64,000 nt of DNA from Catonia carolina (Eukaryota; Arthropoda; Insecta; Hemiptera; Achilidae), in NCBI GenBank assembly GCA_035578175.1, contig JAQMRL010000001.1, forward strand, positions 187,550,783 through 187,614,782. The letters are read 5' to 3'. A program made the position numbers and the translations under genes. This document shows positions 1-11,500 of this stretch, one piece after another (position 1 is the first letter of the stretch; each line of letters opens with the position of its first letter). The notes under the pieces were generated by a model. That model saw nothing but the letters and a program-made list of their open reading frames with translations, was not told where the DNA came from and did not search any database.

Positions 1-484
1 TTGATACTTGTTTAACACATTGACTACTATGTCTGTGACATTAATTTTTTAGCTTTTTGCCAAAATAAAAACTTTCTTCATAAACTAAAAATTTGTTAAG
101 CCATTTCAACATGCTTTATGCTGTTTAGTGAGGGTTAGTTTTTTAACAGTACAAATCGTTTATAGAAACCTTGAAAGGACCAACCAATTTAGATTACTAT
201 AACAAACACTTACTCCTTTTTTTTCTAAACTATCACTAAACCTATCAGAGCCCCCATTTTCAATACATTAGTCATTATCAATATCACTGGATTTAATATT
301 TCTATAAACAGCTAACAATTTATTATACATTATGTAAATACAAAAAATAGCTTAAACATATAACAAAAATTAACAGTAAATCACTTATGAAGCTAAATGA
401 AAACAAGATGATGCCAAACCAAACATATAGAACACACGTTTTAACAACATTCAGCTTCTTACCTGGAAACTGAATTCATACAAC
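1..484. other. AT-rich sequence without recognised features
   Basis: No ORF, RNA gene or repeat recognised; it lies downstream of the gene's 3' end. Confidence 0.5.
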
Positions 485-747
485 ATAGGGAAATAGCCAT
501 TGATTTTTATTAGTTTGTTAATATTTTCTTCCCACAAATAAAAAAAGACTTGTTACAATTGTTTATAGTAATCAGGAATCATTAGAAAATGTTTGGACCT
601 TTTAAAACATATCAATTTTGAAACATTTTAAGCTGTATTTTAGCTTAAAAAACAGAAATAAATCTTTATAATGCATCCTGCAGTTTGAAATTAATTCTAT
701 TTTATATAATGAATTTCACTAACCTTCCTTTGTAACTACGTCAACTT

Positions 748-799
748 TTATTTTCACTTACACGTGTTTCGGTGGATCCACCATCATCAGAGTAAATAA
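748..799 (-). ncRNA. Hammerhead ribozyme, left arm (opposite strand)
   Basis: Mirror copy of the 969-1020 ribozyme, same core, stem II, GAAA and CACGTG-TA. It is read on the minus strand, so a transcript of either strand contains one sense ribozyme. Confidence 0.72.
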
Positions 800-968
800 C
801 ATATAATTAAAAGTAAAAACTAATTATTAAAAATCTATAGAAGATGATACATCTTCAGTCATTTGTATAAAACTGACTTAAATGTAAGTCAGTTTTATAC
901 AATCTTCAGTCTGTCAATACATCTTCTACAGATTTTTAATAAATAAAGTTTTTAGTTTCAATTATATG

Positions 969-1020
969 TTATTTACTCTGATGATGGTGGATCCACCGAA
1001 ACACGTGTAAGTGAAAATAA
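969..1020 (+). ncRNA. Hammerhead ribozyme (type I, Penelope-like), right arm
   Basis: Core CTGATGA (978-984), stem II GGTGG/CCACC (986-997), GAAA (998-1001), short self-complementary helix III CACGTG (1002-1007), cleavage dinucleotide TA (1008-1009). Stem I pairs ACT (975-977) with AGT (1010-1012) and TTATTT (969-974) with AAATAA (1015-1020) around an internal loop. All core residues fit the consensus. Cleavage is predicted after A1009; activity is untested, and the short helix III suggests it may work as a dimer. Confidence 0.75.
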
Positions 1021-1725
1021 AAGTTGACGCAGTTAAAAAGGAAGGTTAGTGAAATTCATTATATAAAATAGAATTAAAATACAGAAATACATAAATCTGT
1101 AACTGTTTTCCATTTAAGTATTGTAAATTTTATCAACTTGTTGCATTGAATGTTTGGAGTAATGGTAACGTTCCGGTGCCGAGATGTAAAGATAAGTGGG
1201 TTGAATCAATCACCACTTGCAATAAAAAATTTTTATTGTTTTATCATTTAAAATTATTGCAACAATCAGCTGTGAAAATTAAATGTTGCTGAAGGAAATA
1301 CATTATATTATTAGGTATTTAAAATAATACTGAATTTTCTTCCAAAAATAAAAACAAATTTTTAAGTAAATAATTTTAGATCATAAACGAAATTGTCAAA
1401 ATTTAAAAAATAAATATATTTTTTTAATATTTCAAATAAAATTCTTTTACCGCAGATGGATTCAACCCACATATCTTACATCTCCACACCATTACTCCAA
1501 ACATACAATACAACAGGTTGATAAAATTTACAATACTTAAATAGAAAACAGTTGCAAATTTAGGTATTTCTGCATTTTAGGCTAAAATACAGTTTAAAAT
1601 GTTTCAAAATTGATATTTGTTAAAAGGTCTAAACATTTTCTAATGATTCCTCCTATAACAAGTCTTCATTTATTCGTGGGAAGAAAATATTAACAAACTA
1701 ATGAAAATAAATGCTATTTCCCTAT

Positions 1726-2276
1726 AGTTCAAATTTCGTGGGACACCTGTATATATGGTATTCTGATGTAATGTGTATGGCAGTGACCTTGAATACGTCA
1801 CAAATTTGTTACACCCGTAGTCAATGTAATACTTCAAACCACCATAAAATAAATTGTTTTTTAGTAATGAATTGATTAATAAACTGATACTAGTTAAATA
1901 CTAGTCTTTAAACAATTATTTAAAAAAAATTGATATTTGCTACTACTTATAGATTAATGTAATTATTTTAAACGATGATATAGTTCATATTGAAACATTT
2001 TAATGTTTTCAATTATAAATAATTCAAAAACATACAATGCTTTAATGTTAATATTACTTACTTGAATGAAAAACTAATACTTGTTTATTTACAATGATAT
2101 AATAATTCAACAACCGAGTTTTCTTTACATTTCATCAAAATATTATGTTTATTAATATAATAATGTATATGAACAAAAACAAATTATCAAGCTCTCACAA
2201 GTTCTGAATAAATAACAGCAAAATATTATTAATTAATATTACTGAGCAGGTAGATTTTCTTGATATTCTGTTTACT
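1726..2276. other. AT-rich 3' flank of the gene
   Basis: Begins with GGGACACCTGTATA, resembling the end of the CACCCTGTATA repeat family; nothing else recognised. Part may be 3' flank or UTR of the minus-strand gene. Confidence 0.4.
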
Positions 2277-2282
2277 TTTATT
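2277..2282 (-). terminator. Candidate polyadenylation signal AATAAA
   Basis: AATAAA on the minus strand, about 130 bp after the TAA of the RRM/F-box/LRR gene. In such AT-rich DNA the hexamer can occur by chance, so only the position supports it. Confidence 0.45.
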
Positions 2283-2409
2283 ACACAACATAATTATTTT
2301 ACTGAAGTTTAAATTTCACAAAATTAAACCAATTCACTGAATTAAATCATCTTTGAACCTTACGGAAATAAGATTTAAAGATGAACTTGATCATAATTTT
2401 TTTCATTGC

Positions 2410-2567
2410 TTATGAAAAATTCTGGGCCTCGCCAAAGTAATCACTATCATAATCTACGTCTTCATCACTATCAAAGTCCAAATCATCTATGTCGAAAAAC
2501 AAATCCTCAATATCATCAGCGCTGTGACTCATATCATCGTCTCCTAATGCAATACAGCACTGGCAAT
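2410..2567 (-). CDS. Exon 13: acidic tail and stop codon
   Basis: Residues 669-720 and TAA (2412-2410). Starts DCQCCIALGDDDM and continues as a run of Asp/Glu with Phe/Tyr, ending YFGEAQNFS. The acceptor pyrimidine tract is the T-run at the end of a Helentron-like repeat. Confidence 0.88.
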
Positions 2568-5500
2568 CTAAAAAAAAAATTTGGTGTGAAACACTCACAC
2601 AACTTTCCAATGCAAATAATTAACAATATAACCTAACATTAGTAATAAAACATTATAAATAAACAAAAAAACTAACTCCAATAAGCATAACTAATTTTAA
2701 TCATGAGTGCAAGACGCAAAATGAAAATTAACTTCAGTTTGGCTTAAAAATACAGAAAATCACTATTTCACGCTAAACTAGGCTCTGTAGAGAAAAATGC
2801 TCTCAATAAAAGTTGGAGATCTTTTAATTTCCTATAAAATTTGATTATATTATACACTTTTGTCGTAAAATGCTAAGGCTACAATCTTTAAAAAAATCAA
2901 CTTTTTACACGATTTCATGAGAGAAAAAAAACAGAAAATCGCTAATTACCACTAAATTAAGCGTTTTACAAAAAAATGTTATAAATAAAAGTTGTAGAAT
3001 TTTAAATTCTCTGCAACTTTTATTATATACATTTTTGTGCTAAAAAGCATATTAAAGCCACAATCTTAAAAAAACAATTTTAAGATTTCGATATTCTTCA
3101 AACTGCAGCAATGATTACATATCACTGCTGGGATATTCTGTAGATTAATCATTCATAAAACAAAAAGCTTTCCCATAACATGTAGGTGGAGTGTTAAATT
3201 GGAGTGTAAAACATTGCACTCGATCTGTTGGTTTCAGGGCTACAAAAAACATTCTGTATCTCATCACTAAGTCAGCCACTTATACGACTGATTATTTCAG
3301 AACAGAAGAGATAGAGAAGTGTAAAAGACACTAGTGAAAATTATTTCCTCCGAGAGTAATGAATTTCATCATTACACAGCCAGACCCTGTGGTGAATAAA
3401 GTGAAGGTGTCATTTGCAGAGTGGAAAGTGGGTGTTTTTCAGAGGGTCTGGCAAACTGATAAGCATACTCTTTTAAATCAGTGAGGAAGGCAAAAGTAAA
3501 CCACCTCACTTCTCATTTTCACTTAGTAAAACCTCTAGAGGTTCAAACCAGCCTTTCGGCTGTTGACCTAAACAACAAAAAAACAAAAACACATACTTAC
3601 CTAATCTACCATGAAAAGAATGGCCCTCACCACATTCCAATATGAACTGGTTAAATAGATTTATATGACGCATACTAGTTGTATCTGAAAAATCTAATTT
3701 CAACAATGGATGCTGATATGATGATTCATCTTTAAGAGACACATTTGTACCTAAAACATTATATTAATAAATGATGAATGATTACCATGAAATTAATTCT
3801 ACAGAGTGATTTTTTAGTCCTGTTACCCAATTGTTAATGTCTGGTAATATTTTTCTAAAAAAAATAAATTTTGTTTTGTGACACTAAGTTGGTAGCCCTA
3901 CTCAACCAGTATGGATATGGCAGGGTGAGTTGATTCTCCTTGAGCTGTGTAAAAGTTTGTGCCATTTCCAGTCGTGCTACGAACAGAATGTCTTTTATCC
4001 TAAAACAATCTCTTGTTTAAATCTGGAGGCTGAAGCTCTAGAACTAATCGTATGTGATACGGATACAATTTAAATTTTTTAGCAGCTTTCTGAGCACTCG
4101 AACATGACAAATCAACATGCGAGGAAAGTTTTTGTAAACTTTTCCATGGAGAATTGAGCAATCTTGTTTTCACATTCTCTTAACGTCATCTGTCAAGAGA
4201 GTTGGTCGACCACTACGTTTTCTGCTGCAAACAATACCTGCCTCTAAAAATCAGTTAGCCTAGAAATTGACTAGAATAGAGTGGAGGAACACCAAAAAAT
4301 TTAATTTGAAATGATTCTTTTACACTCGCATACGATTTTGTAGCAAAATATTGTTCAAGAATGAAAACCCGTTGTTCAAGGGTAAAAGACATTCTGTTCA
4401 TAACACAACTGGAAACAGCACAAAATTTTACGCAACTCAAGGAGAATCAACTCAAACTGTCATATCTATACCGTTTGAGTAGGGCTACCAACTTTGTGTC
4501 ACAAAACAAAATATCCCTTTCTTAGAAAAAAATTACCAGACATTAACAATTGGGTAACAGGACTAAAAAATCACCCGGTATTATTGTTGCCATGAACTGT
4601 ATCTCGCTCATCTATTCAAGCAACAAGGTTTTAAGAATAAGTTACAAAAATCCTTTAAATATTTTCCTCAGCTGTTGGTTCTTTTCATGTTAATGGATCA
4701 ATCCATATTACATGGTCCAGAAATGAACAGAAATAGCAAATCACTTAAAAGTCATAACAGAGTACACATATAGCAATAAGATCGAAACAAAAGATATAGC
4801 CATTTTGTATGGATTTAAAACAAAAACAAACTTTTAAAATAATATTACACCTGCTCTCAAACAGAAATAATGAAATAAGATAAATAAAATAAATAAGCTA
4901 ATGAAATAAAATGTTTATAGATGCAAGCAAAAATCAGAAGTCATGAACACAATAAAGATTAGGAAGCTCAAGTATTCGGGACATATAATGTGCAACAAGA
5001 AAAGATATGGGTTGCTGCAATCTATATTGCATGGAAAAATAGCAGGAAAATGCAACATGGGGAGAAGATGTATTTTCTGGTCTAAAAATCTGTAAGTGTG
5101 GTAATCAAAAACGACAACACAGCTGTGGAGCAGCAGTGGATAAGGTTCAGATTGTTAATATGGTGGCCAACATCCGGAAAGAATAGAAACCTTAAGAAGA
5201 AGAAGAAAGATATTTATCACAATTACAACTTGTTTGTCTGAAGTGAAACGCACACAACTTTCTTTTTCCAGTGTTAATAATGGAAAATACAACCTACTTT
5301 AATCATGAGTAAATTGTGCAAAATGAAAATAAGCCTCTGTAGTACTTAAAAATACATAAAATCACTAAAATTGATGCTAAACAAAGCTCTGAAAAAAAAC
5401 ATTCTTGAAATAAAAGTTGTACATTTTTTAATTTCGATAACTTAGTTTATATACCGTATACATCTGTCGATAAATGCATACTAAGGCCGCAATCTTAAAA

Positions 5501-8500
5501 ATCCTGTTTTTTACCAATTCTTTACACAAAAATACAGAAAATTACTAATTGTGCAGCATTAAGCATTGTAGAAAAAATCTGGTGTGAAACATTCACACAA
5601 CTTTCGCTTGCCAATGCAAAAATTAACAATATAACCTAATATTATTGATAAAACATTAGGAATAAACAAAAAAACTAACCTCAATAAACATAACCTAATT
5701 TAATCATGAGTGAAAGACATGAAATGAAAATCAACCTTAATTTGGCTTTAAAATACGGAAAATCACTTTTTCACGCTAAACTAGGCTCTGTAGAGAAAAC
5801 TTCTCTAAATAAAAGTTGTAAATCTATTAATTTCCTATAAATTTGATTATACACTTTTGTTGTAAAATGCATACCAAGGCTAAAATCTTAAAAAAATTTT
5901 TTTACACTTTTTGTGAAAAAAAAACAGAAAATCGCTAGTTACTGCTAAACTAAGCATTATACAAAACAATGTTTAAAATAAAAGATGAAGGTTTTTAAAT
6001 TCTCTACAACATTTATAATACACATTTTTGTGCTAAAATGCATATTAAAGCCACAATCTCACGCATAGTTGGTAACGTGCTCGCCTCTCATCATGCGGTC
6101 CTGGGTTCGAATCCCACTCAGGCACGGCATATTTTCATGCGTTACAAAAAATCATTTTATCCTCACACAGTTGCACCCCAACATCGTCGCTAATGAACTT
6201 GCAGTTTATACAACATTAATTAAATAAATAAAAAAAACTAATAAAAAAAAGCCACAATCAAAAAAACCTTTTTTTTACAAGAAAACAGCCTCCCCAAGAA
6301 TTTCAGCAGACATGGCGCCTACCCTATCTCGTAGAGCATAAAAATTTAGCAAATGAGGCAATTAAAAAAAAAATAATACGAGCCATTTTTGAGAAAATCA
6401 CAAAAAAGGGAAAAATGACATGAATAAACTACTACTTCCGGTTGACCAATTTTGATGAAAATGTTCGTGTCTGATCCAATAGTAGTATCTAACTTAAGTT
6501 TCAAGTTTCAATTTCCAAGTCCGTACAATGTTCTGTTCTTGAGATATTCTGTTCACACACAAGCACGCACACACACACACACACACACAGACCAATCGCT
6601 AAAAACATGTTTTTTTTTTGGGTTCAGGGGGTCTGAAAACATGTAGATCCGGTGAAAATTTGATTTTAAGAAATCAACATGAAAACAATACTTTCCTTCC
6701 TATATATTCATATAGGCAAGAGAAAGTAAAAAATTGTAGGAACTGTTTTTGAGAAAATTGCAAAAAAATAAACAACTGTGTGAATAAACTACTGCTACTG
6801 GTTAACAGATTTTGATGAAAATGTTTGTGTCCGCACCTATTTTAAGTTTCAACTTTGTACCATATTCTGTTCTTGAGATATTTTGTTCACACACAATCGA
6901 ATCACTAAAAACATGCTTTTTGGGTTAATGGGGCCTGAAAACGTGTATTTACAGTGAAAACTCAATTTTAAAAAAATCAACATACAATTCATACAGGGCA
7001 AGAGAAAGTAAAAATGAAATAACTTTAACAAATTCCTTACAACATGTTCTATAAATAAAATACATATTAACAACTAACTTTGTTATTTTTTTCAAAAAAT
7101 AGCTTACCATATAACATAAGCGTAAGTACTACATTATTATCTCGCTTTTTAACAACGGCCAGTGCTTTATCTATAGTTTCATTAGTAATTAATGAACATT
7201 CACTAAGATCAAGTAATTCTAATTCCAGACATGACGAAAGAATGCTGAAATAAATAAAGAAAAGGTTAAATTAAAACAATATTGAAAAACAATTTTTCTG
7301 TTTACATTCAAAAAGCCCTAACCTATATAAAACTAAAAATAAGCTACTTGCTAGAACTGCCAACTTGTGCAAAGTTTTTGCGCTAAACTTTCAGTAGAAC
7401 ACAAACATTATTATCAGTATACACATTTTAATCCAAAAGTGTTCTTAACCCAGAAATAAAAATGACAATTATTTTTAATTTTTTTCATATTTTGGGGGCT
7501 CCCAAACTCCCCTACACTCCACCATCTTCACCCACTACTACAGCGGGTTTCAAGGATGCAAGGTGGTACAGTAGAACAGGAATAGAATTGCTTTGGTATA
7601 CCACCATTATATTCTTTTTTTGCCTTTAAAAGACACAAGATAATATAAACACTACGTAATAATTACAGCCTTCTTTTACAGTATTTTGTATAATTTCTCC
7701 GTAATTCTGTCAACTCAGTGAAACAAATCTACCACTCTATTTCTATCATTTGCTGTTACTATGCATCTGTTAATTGTAGCTACATTACTTCTTACAGCAC
7801 CAGCAAACAATTTGAAATTTCTTAGTCGTACAAGGTACCCTCAGAAATATCTTTGAGATTATTTTCTACAAGAGTACAGGCCCTCCAAGAATTTCAGGAA
7901 ACATGGCGCTTACCTTACCTCGTAGAGCATAAAAAAATGTAGTAAATGAGGCATTTTTTAAAAAATTGTAGAAGCCGTTTTTGAGAAAATTTCAAAAAAT
8001 AAAAAACCGCATGAATAAACTACTTCATCTGGTTGACCGATTTTGATTAAAATGTTCATGTTGGGTCTGGTAGTGGTATCGTAACTTAAAGTTTTAGCTT
8101 CGTACTATGTTCTTTTCTTAATATTTTGTTCACACACACACCGATCGCTAAAAACATGGGTGTTTTGGGTTTAGGTGGCCTGAAAACGAGATTTCGAAAA
8201 ATCGACATGAAAACAATACTTTCCTTCTCATATATTCATACAGGCAAGAGAAAGTAAAAAAATTGATAACATGAAAATATTAATTAGTAAGCACTTTTAT
8301 TCAATGCAACATTATAAAATTCAATATGAATGACAAGAAAACTATCATTGTCTTCACCAATCAAATTTGATGAGAACAGGCAACGACTTAAAAAACATTC
8401 AGAAGCTGTTACTATGCATCTCTACTAACTTAACTTAGTTTAGAAAAGTTGTAGATCTCTTAAAGAAAATATTCAGAAATTGACAATAGTAATGAAAAAT

Positions 8501-11500
8501 CTGGTGTGAAAATCTGGTTCAAGAAAATCGCAAAAAAGTGAAAAATGACATGAATAAACTTCCAATTGACCAATTTTGATGAAAATGTTCATGTTGGGTC
8601 CGGTGATAGTAGGTTTATTACTACCTAACTTAAGTTTCAAGTTTCAACTTTGTACGATGTTTTGTTCAATCACACAAAGACACACAGACCAATCCCTAAA
8701 AACATGTTTTTTCGGTTCAGGGGTCTGAAAACATGTAGATCTGGTGAAAACTCATCATGAAAACAATACTTTCCTTCCTATATATTCATACAGGTAAGAA
8801 AAAGTAGAAATTAAAACAATAAAATTTCTCTTCAATTTTTAACAAGTATTTAGTTAAAATATATTACAAACCATGATACTCCTTTATCTCCCAAATTTAT
8901 ACAGTTAAAACACACAAATTTTTTTATTCTATTTTTCTGTGAGATTTTCAATGTTAGTAATTTAAATCCGTCATCATCTACCCCCTCTTGACAGCTGATA
9001 TTCAGTTCCTCCAAATTTTCTAATTTACTTAACTCTATAATACCGGTTCTTGTAATGCCATTATCATGGTTTTGTTGACCTGAAAATAAAAAAAAATTAA
9101 AAAATCACTCGAGTAAATGTATCCAGCATATTTAAAAAATAAATTAAAAAATCTGGTGTGAAACACCCACACGACTTTCTCTTGCCAATGCAAATAATAA
9201 ACATAATTTTAATCATGAGTGAATGATGCAAAATGAAAACAAACTTTAGTTTGGCTTAATAATATGGAAAATCACTCTTCCACGCCAAACTCTCTGAAGA
9301 GCTTCCTTTGTAGAGAAAAATACTTAAGTAAAAGTTGTAGATCTTTAATTCCTATAAATTTAATTATATAGAATTTTGTTATAAAATGCATACTAAGGCT
9401 GAAATCTTAAACAATTCATTTTTTTACAGATTTTCATAACAGAAAACATCACAGATTTTCATACAGAAAATCACTAATTACCGCTAAACTAAGCGTTATA
9501 ACAAAAAAATGTTTGAAATAAAAGTTGCAGACTTTCAAATTGTCTACAACTTTTATTACATACTCTTGTATGCCCTAAATGCAAATTAAAGGTGCAATCT
9601 TAAAAAAAAGAACATTTTTTTCTACGAGAGAACAGCCTCCCTAAGAATTTCAGCAGACCTGGCACCTACCCTATCTTGTAGAGCATAAAAAATTTAGTAA
9701 ATGAGGCAATTTAGTAAATGAGGTAAATTTAGTAATGAGGCTATGATTTTAAAAAAAAATCATAGGAGCCGTTTTTGGAAAAATCGCAAAAAAGTGAAAA
9801 TGCTCGTGTCGGATCCTCTAGTGATACCTAATTTAAGTTTCAAGTTTTAACTTCGTATGATGTTCTGTTCTTGAAATATTTTGTACACACACGCACGCAC
9901 GCGGGCGCATGCACACACACAGGCCAATCGCTAAAAACATGTTTTTTGGGTTCAGGGGGCTGAAAACGTATTTATCCGATAACCACTAGATTTTGAAAAA
10001 TCAACATGAAAACAATACTTTCCTGCCTATATATTCATATAGGCAAGAAAAAGTAAAAAAAAACAAGGAGTACTTCCGAATTAATATTAAACTTTGCATA
10101 TTTTTTCTTTTATTTTTTTATTTCTGGAATACAAGGTATTTTACAACACTTTTTTTCTTATTATTAATGCAACACATGCCTTTATTGTTAACCTCCATTT
10201 GTGGTGTTTTTGTAAGGTTTATTTATAGCTGAGTTACTAAAATAATATATTAGAAATCTCATATATTAATTATATATGAGATAACATCCAATGAGAAAAC
10301 ATCCAAGTACTTTTCTTGACTTTATGGTGCGAAACATTACTCTATGTTTTTGATTTTCGGTGCATACAATCTTTGTACCTATTTTAAGGGACAGAAATTA
10401 TTTCCCAGTTTTTAGTTCACAAATAAACATTAAAACCGATACATTTGTTTGGAATTGATGCATGAAAAAAGTAGAAAATTTTTTCAGCTATTTCAAATTA
10501 ATAGTTCTAACAAAAAAATTTGGGTATGGCTAGATGGTTCATAAGCCAAAATGTGTAACTAATTGTGCTCTACAAATAAGCTAATAACCTATTTTCCAAA
10601 GAATAAATTCCTAACAAGATAAATACAGTTATATTATTATTTTTTTAATTAATTTATTTAACGTTGCATCAACTACAATGGTCATTAGCGACGACGTTGG
10701 GGTAAAACTATTGTACAATGGAGGATGAAATGATTTTTTGTAATGTATGAAAATATGCATTGCCTGAGTGGGATTCGAACCCAGGACCGTGTGATGAGAG
10801 GTGAGCACATTACCAACTGCGCCAATGCGACTGGCTTATATTTTGAAACAGTTACATTCTGCCCATAACAGACAGGTGGAGTGTCAAATTATCTACTCTC
10901 AATCTGTTCGTTGCAGGGCTAAAATAAATAGTTCTGTTTCTTATCACATGGTCAGCCAAATAATTGACTCAATCATTTAACAACAGAAGAGGTAGAGGTG
11001 TAAAAGACACTAATCAGAGTTATCTCCTCTGAAAGTAATGAATTTCATTATACAGCCAGACCCTGTGGTGAATGAAGTGAAGATGTCATTAGCAGACTGG
11101 AAAATATGTGCTTTTCAGAGGGCCCGACATGCTGATAAGCATATTTTTCCATTCAGTGAGGAAGGCAATTGTAAACCACCACACTCCTCGTTTTACTTAA
11201 TAAAACCTCTACAGATTCAAACCAGCTTTTCAGCTGATGACCTAAACAACAAATTTTAAATGACAATTATTTTTGAAAATTTTGATTTTTGAAAATTCTG
11301 ATCTTTTGAAAATCAAAATTTTAATTGTTGAAAATGAAAATAACTTTGTTTCGATTCCCACTATCAATGTTAAAATAAAGGCAACATTATCACACTTTTT
11401 GTATCATTTTTCAATATTTAAAATGGCTGAATAAAAATGATTTTACCTCTGCATTGCATTTATGTAAATGTAGACTAAAAATAAGCCAGCCATTTGAAGA

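Larger units (their letters stand above)
661..1080. mobile_element. Inverted-repeat, Penelope-like hammerhead element
   Basis: A 420-bp insertion flanked by a 9-bp duplication ACAGAAATA (652-660 and 1081-1089). It is nearly a palindrome: 690 to about 870 inverted against about 890-1075, with a tight central hairpin. Each arm carries a hammerhead-ribozyme sequence around the GGTGGATCCACC stem. Hammerheads of this form are known in the terminal repeats of Penelope-like retroelements; no reverse transcriptase is present here, so the assignment is inferred. Confidence 0.7.
485..1725. repeat. Large foldback element with an insertion in its left arm
   Basis: The left arm (485-660 continued at 1081-1210) is the inverted complement of the right arm (about 1451-1725), starting from ATAGGGAAATAG / CTATTTCCCTAT. 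The loop is about 1211-1450 and AT-rich. The left arm is split by the 661-1080 element, whereas the right arm is continuous. No transposase is visible, so the class is unknown. Confidence 0.8.
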
